Shown here: one piece after another, positions 22,756 to 32,181 of the stretch
Position numbering within the stretch: the stretch's first letter is position 1
How the letters are laid out: every line of letters starts with the position of its first letter
From: Emiliania huxleyi CCMP1516
Taxonomy: Eukaryota > Haptophyta > Isochrysidales > Noelaerhabdaceae
DNA: 64,000 bases
Direction of reading: 5' to 3'
Assembly (NCBI RefSeq): GCF_000372725.1
Contig: NW_005200088.1
Location: 371,491-435,490 of the forward strand
The notes under the pieces: model-generated
What the model saw: only the letters and a program-made list of their open reading frames with translations
Database searches by the model: none
Told to the model about the DNA's origin: nothing
Translations under genes and position numbers: made by a program

Positions 22756-23097
22756 TCAGCTGTGGCGATGGTTGATGCAGTCAGGAATGAGGAATGTGGC
22801 GGTGTCTTTTGAGTCCGGCGCCTCCCGTTCGACCTTTGCTGTCGCCCTCGCTGTGTGTTTGTCAAGCTTCCGCATAAAGAGGCGCGCCTCTTCCTTATTT
22901 CCAGCGCAGCTGCCGCTCAGTATGTGCGCCAACGACGCCTGTGGTGGCTCACTGTCTTCTTGTTTCCAGTCGTCCCAGTCTCTCAGTTCCCCGATTCTCC
23001 TCCTTGCCTCGCGCGCCTCTTGACAACCCAAGGATTGATTGATTGATGGGAAGGCGAAACACAGTGAGAGAGAGACAAAAAAACACAGTCCGACCAA
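22756..23097 (-). CDS. Small hypothetical ORF (113 aa or shorter)
   Basis: The C-terminal part has a balanced composition (GELRDWDDWKQEDSEPPQAS, NKEEARLFMRKLDKHTARAT) and ends PDCINHRHS. The first about 25 residues overlap a dispersed repeat also present near 42940, so the real start is probably internal or in another exon. It lies upstream of the receiver/PAS gene on the same strand. No family is recognised. Confidence 0.35.
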   Translation of the reverse strand: MVGLCFFVSLSLCFAFPSINQSLGCQEAREARRRIGELRDWDDWKQEDSEPPQASLAHILSGSCAGNKEEARLFMRKLDKHTARATAKVEREAPDSKDTATFLIPDCINHRHS

Positions 23098-23250
23098 CTA
23101 CAAGAAATCACGACTCTCACAGTGATTTGGGCTCGGCAGCTTGTCAGCCCTCAGCCGAATAAAAATCTCTCTCTCTCCAACGACTGGGACACCAACGCGG
23201 TATGGGTGGACGCAAGACGGGCGATGACGGTCACACAGGAGCGACACACA
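23036..23250 (+). repeat. Dispersed repeat, copy A
   Basis: This contains gattgatgggaaggcgaaacacag, then ccgaccaac, gactgggacaccaacgcggta, tgggtggacgc and gatgacggtcacac. The same blocks occur in order at 42935-43055 with different spacing. It is probably a non-coding mobile element or its relic. The fragment gactgg(a)caccaac..gcggtatgggtggacgc also appears at 39796-39835. Confidence 0.6.
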
Positions 23251-23439
23251 GAACCACCCAAGGGACAATACACCTAAAACCCAAGGGAGAGGAAAAGCAC
23301 CTCCCGCGAATTCTTTATTTGGCGGCGGCCCTCTCGGCGGCCCTCTCCTCCCCGCTCTCGGGCTGCTGGTCTCGCTGCGACGCGGTCACTCGCCTCGCCT
23401 CACCCGCGCTATTCCGCACTCCCTCTGTCCGGTTGGCGA

Positions 23440-23669
23440 TGGCAGCAGAGGGCACTCCGCCTCCGGCTCCGCTCACCCTGTCAAAGGTCGCCGAGCTCGT
23501 CGAGGCCACCTTTGTCCGTGCCTGCATGGACGCGGCGCGCGGCGACGTCACCAGCTTAAGCTCTTCATCGCGTCTGCTGTGGGACGAGCGGGCGGCGGGC
23601 GCGACGACGGCGCGGCCCTACATCCCGGGGACGGGGCCCAAGCGCGGCGACGGGCAGCCGGCGTGGTGA
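23440..23669 (+). CDS. Small hypothetical protein (76 aa)
   Basis: The ORF starts MAAEGTPPPAPLTLSKVAEL and continues VEATFVRACMDAARGDVTSL to KRGDGQPAW. Composition is protein-like, and the helix after the proline stretch is plausible. It may be a first exon of a longer gene extending toward 24765. No family is recognised. Confidence 0.35.
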
Positions 23670-24096
23670 TTCGCTCGCAGAGTACCTCAGACCCAGTACA
23701 GCCTGTTGAGTCCGGCGCCGCTCGCCTCGCGCGGCGACCCGCACACGTCCACAGTCGGTCGCGCGCGGTCGAGAGCTGTGCGCTCACAGGCCGGGTGGTG
23801 GTGGCATTGTACGTAAAAGGCCTGTCAATTTGCCGCCCGTAAAAGGGAGAACAGTCACCAAAGCGCATCAACGCGCGCGCATCCGCGCCCGCCCTCAGCC
23901 CTTGACAGAGTACCGTATGCCTCCGGCGGCTCCAGCTCAGGTCAGAGGGCCCAGCCACTCGTCGGTTGGGTGTAAACAAGCATCCCCGAGTGGCTTCAAA
24001 CCAAAAAGGGTGTGAATAGAGCTGTCTTGATGGTGCTGAGGACGAAGCCACCTCAAACTTTGATGAAGCCGCGAGTTTTTATAGTTTTCATTAGCT

Positions 24097-24765
24097 GTGA
24101 ATAGTTATGCGCCCGCCGCAGCCCGCGCTGTTCCACCCGGGCACGCGCCACGGGCCACGAGAGCCCTGGTAGAGCCCAGCTGGCATGTTCTATCGCCCGG
24201 GTGTCGGGCTGTCTGCATACAGACGTATCGTCGCCGTGGCCGACGCGTGGTCCGACGTGTGGAGGAGTTTGACCTCAGCCAGGCCGTCGGTGTCGGCGGG
24301 CTGACGGCGGCCGCCGGAATCGCGATTCGCTCTGCCAGCTGCCAGCAGCCTCGTGTCGCCGCTCTCGTTGGCGCAGCAGCAGCGATTGGCCTTTGCGCCG
24401 TCGCTCGACGGCGTCACCGCCCATCCGACCTGCGCAGCTCCTGCAGCTCCTGCTGTCAGTCTTCTGCTCTCACGCACCTCACTCGCCACACGCGGATTGT
24501 GCGCCGCGCCAAGCAGGACACGTGCTCATGCAAACAATGCGAGAACTTGGTTGCGCCGCTTAGTGGCGGCGCTGCTTTAGAGGAAGCGGCAGCGTGGGAA
24601 GCAAAGCAGATGGAGGCAGCGCGGCATGCCAAGGAGCTGCTGCTGGCGGAGGTTGAGCGGCTAAGTGCAGCAAGGGCCAAGGGCAAGAAGGGCAAGAAGA
24701 AGAAGAATGTGGGCGTGGGCGATACGGGCGCCGCTAGGCTCAACGAGGAGATGCTGTGCAGTTAG
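24097..24765 (+). CDS. Hypothetical protein with Lys-rich coiled-coil tail
   Basis: An open frame covers 24097-24765 but begins without a convincing ATG. The supported part is the C-terminus: ALEEAAAWEAKQMEAARHAK, ELLLAEVERLSAARAKGKKG and a KKKK run, ending LNEEMLCS. It may be the last exon of a gene starting at 23440. Function is unknown. Confidence 0.3.
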   Translation: MNSYAPAAARAVPPGHAPRATRALVEPSWHVLSPGCRAVCIQTYRRRGRRVVRRVEEFDLSQAVGVGGLTAAAGIAIRSASCQQPRVAALVGAAAAIGLCAVARRRHRPSDLRSSCSSCCQSSALTHLTRHTRIVRRAKQDTCSCKQCENLVAPLSGGAALEEAAAWEAKQMEAARHAKELLLAEVERLSAARAKGKKGKKKKNVGVGDTGAARLNEEMLCS

Positions 24766-25067
24766 AGAGCTCGTAGCGAGCTCGATTTTGATGAGAATTT
24801 GATGAGAAATATCTCAATTCTGAGCAAAAAACGCCAAAAAAATCGGCGCCTGCGGCGGGCCAGCCTCCGGCGGCGCCTGCGGCGGGCCGCTGGGGCCTCC
24901 GCCCCAGACCCTGTTTACACCCGAGCTATGCCCCACGACCTGAGCCGGAGCCTCCACGCTCCAGCAGCACCAGCAGAGCGCTCGCACCGCGCGCGCGCGC
25001 CTCAGTCACTCACCCCCAGCCCTACACTCAGCGACCCCCCGCCCGCGCGCCTGTGTGCTGAACCGAC
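24766..25067. other. Intergenic, convergent 3' ends
   Basis: This holds a short direct repeat (ggcgcctgcggcgggcc, twice near 24845-24890) and otherwise no gene. Confidence 0.5.
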
Positions 25068-26195
25068 TTACACCAGGGCAATGCTGCCGATCCGCACCGT
25101 CCTCATTGGCGCCACCGTCTCCCACGCATTCAGCGCCGGATCGTACCGCTCGACTGAGCTGAGGAAGCCGTCATCGGAGTCACCGCCCACAGCATACAGC
25201 TTGCCGTCGAGCACCGCCGACGCGAACTCGTCTCGAGCCGTCGACATCGGCGCCACCGCCTCCCACGCGTTCGTCGTCGGGTCGTACCGCTCCACCGAGC
25301 TGAGGTAGCCGTCGTCAATGTTGTACCCGCTAACGGCATACAGCTTGCCGTCGAGCACCGCTACGGCGAACTCGTCTCGCGCCGACGCCATCGGCGCCAC
25401 AGCCTCCCACGCATCCAGCGCCGGATCGTACCGCTCGACCGAGCTGAGGTAGCCGGCGTTGTACCCGCCCAAGGCGTACAGCTTACCGTCGAGCACCGCC
25501 ACGGCGACACCGCACCGCTCCTCCCCCATCGGCGCCACCGCCTCCCACGCGTGCGTCGCAGGGTCGTACCGCTCAACCGAGCTGAGGGCGCCCCGCCCGC
25601 CCAACGCATAAAGCTTGCCGTCGAGCACCGCCATGCCGTGAGCATGCCGCGCCTCTGCCATCGGCGCCACCGCCTCCCATGTATTCGTAGTCAGGTCGTA
25701 CCGCTCCACCAGGTTGGAAGTTGCTTCGCCGGCCTCACGGCCGCCCGCCGCGTAGAGCTTGCCACCGAGCACCGCCATGCCGACAGACCTTCGTGCCGTC
25801 GGCATCGGCGCCACAGCCTCCTCCTCCCACTCATTGGTTGACGGGTTGTACCGCTCCAGCGAGGTGAGGCGCTCGCCATCGCTGCCGTAGCCGCCAAACG
25901 CGACCAGGCGCGGCCTCTCGCGCTTCTTCAGCGTCTCCTTCCAGCCGTGGCGCCACGCGCGGCACGTCCCCTTGACGGCGTGCGCCTCGGTCGGCAGCTG
26001 GGCGAGGATGTGCGGGGCGAGGTCCGGCGAGAGGAGGACCTCGGAGAGCACCCACTCGGGCTGCTGCACGAGCCGTGCGGCGTGCTCCTCCGCCACGCGC
26101 AGCGCGGCGGCGCTCGCGCCCGCCTGCGCCTCGATGATGGCGCACAGCTGCGCTGGCGAGAGGCCCGCGACGCGCGCGCCGATGCGGTGGGCCAT
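25068..26195 (-). CDS. F-box/Kelch-repeat protein, copy 2 (intronless, 375 aa)
   Basis: The ORF starts MAHRIGARVAGLSPAQLC at 26195 and ends IGSIALV. The frame stays open upstream to 26420, but that part translates a GC-rich palindromic and repeat region, so the internal Met is preferred. It shares the F-box-like segment (DLAPHILAQLPTEAHAVKGT) and six Kelch blades with copies 1 and 3. Differences cluster in the loops between blades, as expected for substrate-binding variation. Confidence 0.85.
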   Translation of the reverse strand: MAHRIGARVAGLSPAQLCAIIEAQAGASAAALRVAEEHAARLVQQPEWVLSEVLLSPDLAPHILAQLPTEAHAVKGTCRAWRHGWKETLKKRERPRLVAFGGYGSDGERLTSLERYNPSTNEWEEEAVAPMPTARRSVGMAVLGGKLYAAGGREAGEATSNLVERYDLTTNTWEAVAPMAEARHAHGMAVLDGKLYALGGRGALSSVERYDPATHAWEAVAPMGEERCGVAVAVLDGKLYALGGYNAGYLSSVERYDPALDAWEAVAPMASARDEFAVAVLDGKLYAVSGYNIDDGYLSSVERYDPTTNAWEAVAPMSTARDEFASAVLDGKLYAVGGDSDDGFLSSVERYDPALNAWETVAPMRTVRIGSIALV

Positions 26196-27054
26196 GCTAG
26201 AGCTATTCGCCGGAGCGCCTGCGTGGCTTTTATTTTTTCCGCCCCCGCCCCTCGGGGCGGGGGCCCCCGCCCCCCCGGGGGGCCCTTTGGGGCCCCTCCA
26301 GGGGGCGACCCCTCCGGGGAGGCCGGCCATCCCCGTGCCGGTTCTCCCCAACCAACCCCGCCGGCAGCGCGAGCTGCCGGCCACATTGAGCGGTTCGTCC
26401 GCGTCGCGCACTCGTCCCAACCGGGGGCCGCAGACTCGTTCTGCGCGCCAACGGCTGGTGACGCTGTGTTGCCCTTGAGCTAGTCCTTCCCCGGTCGCCT
26501 AGCCTCTGCGCTGTCTGGCGGACGCCTGTATGCCATGCACGCGGACCACGCTTGCGTGGATACGTGGCTGGCAGGCTGACCCGTGTGCGGGGTAACCCGC
26601 GCACGGGGAAGCTTCACGGGTTCGAGCCGTCAAACATTGAGCAGCGGAGGTGTGCCGAGGGGGGCCGGGAGGCGGTAAGCCGTCGTCGCCCGGCGCTGCA
26701 TGCAGCACCGTGGCGATGGCGCTAAGAGGTTCCTCTTTTCCGCGCCCCCCCCGCAAGGCGCGCGATACACTTTTCGTGGAACATTGTCGTCGAACAAATA
26801 CATACTTCATACATCTTCGATCGTGATGCGCAAAACCTCTTCTCTTTTTGGTTGTTTGTCTTGAATGAACGTCCCATTCTTTTCGCACCTTGAGTGTAAA
26901 CGCACTCCACTCACGGCTAGGACTCGAGCCCGTCGTCTGCATCCCCCAAGAAAAACGGAAAATGTGAGAAGCCGTCCTGTTCACGAGGTGTGGCCGCAAA
27001 AACCAGCTGAAGTTCGTCGGTCTTTGACGCCGCGCTCCGAAAGTGTGGAGTTTC
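26196..27054. other. Intergenic with GC palindromes and a dispersed repeat
   Basis: A C/G-run palindromic stretch lies at about 26238-26305. At 26600-26770 is a block (gggttcgagccgtca, gtgtgccgagggggg, ggcggtaagccgtc, ccccccgcaaggcgcg) that recurs at 53325-53505 upstream of the kinase gene. AT-richer sequence at 26770-27040 probably contains the promoter of the gene that follows. Confidence 0.5.
26600..26770. repeat. Dispersed repeat shared with 53325-53505
   Basis: Both copies lie upstream of an intronless minus-strand gene. The segment acgggttcgagccgt resembles a tRNA T-arm with a 7-nt loop, and the second copy is preceded by atggcttagc, which resembles a pol III A box. A tRNA-derived SINE is possible but the spacing of the two boxes is wrong. 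Confidence 0.5.
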
Positions 27055-29771
27055 ATGCTGTCTCCGACGACTCCCACGCCGCCTCCGCCGTCCTCTCCTC
27101 CGTTACCATCTCCGCCAGCCTCGAGCGCTCAGTCACCGCCGTCGCTCACTCTCACCGGTGTCCTCTACTTCGGCGGGAACGAGGGAAAGTCGATCGAGCT
27201 CTTTGCGAGTGCGGCAATCCCGGACCTGTCCGCCTACAGCCTCGGCGTTGCGAGTAACGGCCGCGCTGATGAAATCGACTATACCCTCCCGGCCGAGAGC
27301 GCTGCGGCAGGGCAACACATTTGGGTCGCCCGCGGCACGAATGACCAGTTTCGCAGCGAATACGGGCGGAACGCGACCTACGCCTCTGCAGGCAGCTGGA
27401 TCTCCTTCAATGGCGACGACAACGTGCTGCTCTGGACGGGCGGGTCCGTGGTCGATCGCTACGGCGTGGCAAACACAGATGGCACCGGCGAGCCTTGGGA
27501 GTATTCCGCAGGGACCATCCTGTACCGCGCCTCAAACACAAGGCCGACCGCCGCCTTTGACCTCGCCCAGTGGCGAGTCGAGACGAGCGCGGACGCGCTG
27601 GGGACCTTCGAGATGCAGCCTCCGCCGCCGTCGAGCCCGCCAGCCCCGGCGCCGCCGTCGTCGGCCCCGCGTCTGCCTCCTCCCTCAACCTCGCCGTCGC
27701 CGCCGCCGCCGAGCGGGCCAGTCGAGTACTCTTGGTACTGCGCCGAGGACCCGACCAAGTCGTCGCGGTACCCTGTTTGCGACACGCTCTGCGCCGGCGG
27801 GGAGGTGGGCTGCCACGCAAGACACCTCCGAGACACTTCCGATCCTGCTAGCAGCTCGACGCGGACGCAGCATGCCTCCCAGTCCTCGCCTGTCCATGAC
27901 GCGCCCGCGTCGCGCTACCACGGGCGATCTGCTGCGAGATTACCCGAGACTACCCGAGATTACCCGAGGCCATCTTCGACAGGCGATCTGCTGCGAGTTC
28001 CCCGCCCTCTCCTCCAGCCACCCCACCGGCACCCGCTGCACCGGATCGAGCAGCTTTCGTGTCCCCGACGAAGAGGCGGCTCTGCGGTGCGGCGACCCGA
28101 GACACTTCCGAGACAGTTCCGAGACAGCCACCTCCGAGACACTTCCAAGGGGGAGGGTCTGCTGTACGAGACGCCTCCGAGATATTTCCAGACACCTCCA
28201 AAATACCTCCGAGACACCTCAAAGACACTTCCGAGACGCCTCCGAGACAAATCCGAGGCATATGCGGCCTCTCCCTTGCGACGACCCGGCCAAGTCGAGG
28301 ACACGTCCAGGACATGTACATGTGACATGTCCGTAGGTGCGGCGCGCGACCCCCGCTTTGCGACGACCCTGCCGCGCTGCTCAAGGCTCCGCCGGTGCGG
28401 GGGTTGTCGCAGCTGTCCTACTACTACCAGCTCGCAGACAGGCCCCCGATCGAGGTGGAGATGTCAATCTCCCGCGACGAGGCGCTCTCGTACATGGTGC
28501 GCTAGGTAGCAGTAGCAGCAGTAGGCAACCGTGACTCGGAAGAGCGGGCCCCTATCCGCAGCCCAAGCGACTAGCGACAGGAGACGCGGCCGTCCTCGCA
28601 GGTGCGCCAGATCAGCGACGGGGACTGCTACATGCTCTCCGACCGCCTCGTCCCCCGCTGGCCCGGGTACGGCGCCGGAGGCGTCGACTGCACCACACTC
28701 ATCCTCGCGGCGCAAGGCGACGGCGCATGCGACCAGTGGCTCAACACGGAGCCGTTCGGCTTTGACGGCGGAGATTGCGACCCGGCGCTCGCGCTGCCGT
28801 GGGCGACCGAGCAGACGAGCTTCTCCGGCGACGGGGTCGGTCCGATCCTGCAGTCTGCCGCCGTCGACAGGGGCCTCGTGGCGCTGCAGGTGGCCAACGG
28901 GACCATGCCCTGCCCGCCCGACCGGAGCGGGTACGAGTGCACCCAGACGGCGGCCAGCCTGACCGTCGGCGAGTCGGTGCAGTTCCTCTCGTCCGGCTGG
29001 CGCTTCTTTGAGAGCATGCTGCGGTACGCAAAGGACAACGCCGACTTCGACGCCTCGGGCGGCCCGCCGCAGACCGGCGGGCTCCTCTTCCTCGGCGGGG
29101 GGAGCTGCCGCTACGCCACCGGCGCGGCCGGCGACGGCGTCACCTTTGAGGAGGTCTTCAACTACTCGTCGGTGTCCGTGCCGACGACGCGGCGCTGCTA
29201 CGGCGGCGCCAGCCTCACCGACATGTACTTCAACCGCGACATCCTCCTCGGCGAGCTGAGGCCGCGCTATCTCCTCCTCGCCGCCTTCTCGGACGTCGGC
29301 CGGCGGTCGGACGAGCAGGGCACGGGCGAGGCCTCCTTCCGCGTGACGCTGGAGGCGTGGATCGAGTACTGCCGCGCCGCTGGGATCACGCTGTTCGTCG
29401 GCGGCTTCAAGCCGAGCCTCGAGGAGAGCCACGTGCGCGACATCTTCAACGAGACCTCAGGCGTGCGCGGCCGGCTCAATAGCTGGATGCGCTCGCTCGC
29501 CGGGATGCGGCTCATCGACTGGGCGCCGTTTCTACTGGCGAGCAGCGAGGGTGGCGAGGGAGGGCCGGTGCCCAACGCGTCGTACTACGTGGCCGACGAC
29601 ACACACCAGAGCGGAGCCGGGTACCGGCGGCTATGGCAGGCGGCGAAGCCGATTCTCGACGGGGTCATCCTCGCCGAAGCGGCCCCGCCCCCGCCGCCAA
29701 CGTGCAAGGAGGAGTGGCGGCTGGGGTGCGTGGTGCGGCTCGCGGAAAAGGTCTACGAGTCTTGCTTCTAG
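27055..29771 (+). CDS. LTD-LNR-SGNH type protein, probably extracellular
   Basis: After a Pro/Ser-rich N-terminus, residues about 30-175 form a lamin-tail-domain-like fold (SIELFASAAIPDLSAYSLGV, SWISFNGDDNVLLWTGGSVV). A proline linker and Cys-rich parts follow (WYCAEDPTKSSRYPVCDTLC), then short exons between minisatellite introns (27810-28340). The exon ending EVEMSISRDEALSYM (28496) splices in phase 0 to 28602. The last exon (28602-29771) has a Notch-type LNR ending FDGGDC, then a domain with FLGGGSC near its start and ADDTHQSGAGYRRLW near its end, matching the Asp/His block of SGNH hydrolases. A secreted or wall-linked esterase is inferred. No signal peptide is visible at this ATG, so a first exon may be missing. 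Confidence 0.65.
27815..28340 (+). repeat. ccgagacactt and gacatgtcc minisatellite introns
   Basis: Units of ccgagacacctcc/ttcc lie at about 27820-27845 and 28095-28260, gattacccgaga at 27940-27970, and gacatgtcc at 28299-28335. All are in the sense orientation for units of the first family. Small exons (AICCEFPALSSSHPTGTRC, ARPPLCDDPAALLKAPPVRG) lie between them. Confidence 0.65.
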
Positions 29772-30187
29772 CCCCCGATCCTGGGTGTCTGCCCCGCTCG
29801 CGTCCGAGCAGTGCGTACTGTGTCCACTTGTAGTGCTCGGCCATGCATGTGTTCGTGGATGATGTGTCCATGTTTCTGCCTGCATGCCACGTGCGCGTGT
29901 ATGTTTATTGCGCCCTTCTACATAGTACTGTGTTTTACGTGCATCGTGCATATTGAATAGCTTAAACCTCAGTCGTCACGCGTCAGTTCTCGCCTTGCGG
30001 ATTCTCTTTTGACCTCTGTTTGTGTGTGTTGTAAACCAGGCAACAAAGTTATCAAATGTCTTTTGTGAGAGAGAGTTGTGTTGTTTAAATTCTTTAGCGA
30101 TTTTTTTGAGTGTGCCGGTGATAGTACTAGCACGCGCCAGTTCGCACCTGTGTCGAGCCTGTCTGCTGTGAGAGAGAGTTGTTTTGT
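29772..30187. repeat. 3' flank with a dispersed motif and a local duplication
   Basis: The phrase gtgagagagagttgtgttgtttaaattcttt occurs at about 30066 and again, slightly changed, at about 30168. Before the second copy is cacgcgccagttcgcacctgtgtcgagcctg, which recurs at about 59575-59610 downstream of another plus-strand gene. No ORF is supported. Confidence 0.55.
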
Positions 30188-31600
30188 TTAAATTCTTTCC
30201 TCGTTTCTTTTGTTTCGTCGCTGGCTGGTGGTGGCTGGGCTTAGTTGTTTGCCACACACACGCACCCCTTTGGGGTCACAACCCCCCCCCCCCCCGGCCG
30301 CGATTTCTTTTCCTTGTTCTTTTCGGTCGTGGAGCCAAAGCGAAAGGTCCGGGATGTGTCCCTTGTTGACGTGGGCGTAGTAGCCCTTCCGCTCAGCCTT
30401 GGAGGCGGGGGTCCCGTCGCCCTTGTCGGCCAGCTGGATCGAGCCAACTGGCAGGGTGTCGCTTGTGACGCTGGTGAGCGCACGGTGGACGGCCGCGAGG
30501 GCGGCGTTGTGGCGATGGGTGGCGTTGGCGGAATTGAGGCAATGGTCGCCGAGGCGTTGGTGCTGGGTGACGGTAACGCCGCGCTCCTCGAGCGCGTTGT
30601 ACACGTCGTCGAGGGCGGTAAGGTAGAGGCCGAGGCGGTGCTGGCACGCCGAGAGGAAGGTGTCGGAGGGGATGATGGAGCGAGGCACTGTGGCATCGGG
30701 CAGGCGGAGCAGCCAAGCTCCCGAGCCCACCTGCGAGTGGCTGATGAGGGAGGTAGCCTCCCGATGCGGCACGGTGGCGCCGGCGTTGTGGGAATCGAAG
30801 GAGTCGCACGCGTCCTTGGCGACCAGCCACGCGTCGTTGTTGACGACAGCCGACAGCGAGTGCTGTGAGAGGCACGAGGAAGATGTGCCGTCGGCGTCAC
30901 CCAACAGGGCGGCGAGGGGCGGAAGCTGAAAGCCGCGCTTGAGGTGCGGGTGGTAGGCGGAGCGTGTGGTGCCGTCGACCCAGTGACGAACCTGTCCGTC
31001 GAGGGCGGCGTGGCGGGTGCGTACATCGGCGAGGGCGGAGTCGACGACGCCGTGGGCGGCGACGAGGGCGGTGGCGGTGGCGGTGTTTGGGGGGGTGAGG
31101 GACATCTCCCCGAGCGCGGGGTAGACCCTGGCGCACGCTCTCTGGGAGGTGACGGCGGAGGCGAGGAAGCTGGGGAATCGGCGGCGAGCGTAGTCGGACA
31201 TGCCAATGCCACCATTCTTGCCTGTCTGCTTCGCGCGGGTGCGCGCGAGGGCCGCCCTGTCGTCAGGGCTGCGGCCAAAGACAAGGATGAGGGCGGCGGC
31301 GTTGCCGGTTGCCTCGTCGGCGAAGGCGGCGGCGCCCTCGGTCTGGGTTGGGGGCATCGTGCGCATCCAGTGGTTTGGGATCGAGCAGGCGCAGAGGCGA
31401 ACGAGCTGCAGCTGGAGCAGTCGGGCGTGCCTAACGCGGCCCGAATCCCTCATCCTGACGATGTAGGAGAGCGGCCTCTCGAGCTTGGCCCGCATGAGCT
31501 CAAGGAGCGCGCTAGCACATGTCCCGTGCCCAGTGTTTGTACATGTAAAATTCTGAGGAAGCCGTCGCCCACCGTGCCGGAGACAAGCCCTAGGAGACAA
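30188..31600 (-). mobile_element. LINE-like retroelement, C-terminal part of polymerase ORF (470 aa open)
   Basis: The frame has the pattern that follows the reverse-transcriptase core in many algal non-LTR elements: a thumb-like LVRLCACSIPNHWMRTMPP, GKNGGIGMSDYARRRFPSFL, then GSGAWLLRLPDATVPRSIIP, RLGLYL, HRHNAALAAVHRAL and HIPDLSLW. The last blocks resemble the R-H-N and P-D motifs of a restriction-like endonuclease. The RT core itself is not visible upstream, so the copy looks 5'-truncated. Family assignment is by motif pattern only. Confidence 0.55.
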
Positions 31601-31888
31601 GCCCTAGGAGACAAGCCCTAGGAGACAAGCCCTAGGAGACAAGCCCTAGGAGACAAGCCCTAGGAGACAAGCCCTAGGAGACAAGCCCTAGGAGACAAGC
31701 CCTAGGAGACAAGCCCTAGGAGACAAGCCCTAGGAGACAAGCCCTAGGAGACAAGCCCTAGGAGACAAGCCCTAGGAGACAAGCCCTAGGAGACAAGCCC
31801 TAGGAGACAAGCCCTAGGAGACAAGCCCTAGGAGACAAGCCCTAGGAGACAAGCCCTAGGAGACAAGCCCTAGGAGACAAGCCCTAGG
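31584..31888. repeat. 14-nt satellite (gacaagccctagga), about 22 copies
   Basis: The units appear identical. The array sits exactly between the minus-strand LINE-like piece and the plus-strand 3' fragment of another element. It has no spacers and is not a CRISPR. Confidence 0.95.
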
Positions 31889-32180
31889 AGAACAAGCTGA
31901 CGCGGGCCCAGTACCTCGATGAGGTGACTTGGACCACCAAGAGCTGGCTGGGGCTGCAGAAGCAGCGCATCTCAGTCGTTCTTCACACGGCCATCGCAGA
32001 GCAGGTCGTGAATGAGCTTGCCTGTGGCGGGGGTGGGCGGGTGCACGGAGCTAAGTGCCTCGCCACCCTCGCAGGAGTCGCTTAGGCGGCTCCCGTGGTG
32101 TACCTGTGTTAGTGCCAGTGCGAGCCAGTCCCGTGCCCAGTGTTGTGCGAGGGAGTATTGTCGTAAAATTCTTCGCGGGA
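31889..32180 (+). mobile_element. 5'-truncated 3' end of the 44.6-kb LINE-like family
   Basis: It encodes LDEVTWTTKSWLGLQKQRIS and ends HGAKCLATLAGVA then stop, matching the C-terminus of the ORF at 44661-46001. Behind the stop is the family tail: tcgcttaggcggctcccgtgg, gtgttagtgccagtgcg and gtcccgtgcccagtgttgtg, ending in gtaaaattct. Retention of only the 3' end is typical of LINE truncation. Confidence 0.65.
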
Positions 32181-32181
32181 A

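Noticed and set aside
26196-26420. N-terminal extension of Kelch copy 2
   Set aside because: It translates a C/G-run palindrome; copies 1 and 3 start at the equivalent internal Met.
26600-26640. True tRNA gene
   Set aside because: Only a T-arm-like hairpin is present; acceptor, D and anticodon arms cannot be drawn.
31584-31888. 14-nt array as a CRISPR
   Set aside because: Units are directly adjacent with no unique spacers, in a eukaryotic context without cas genes.
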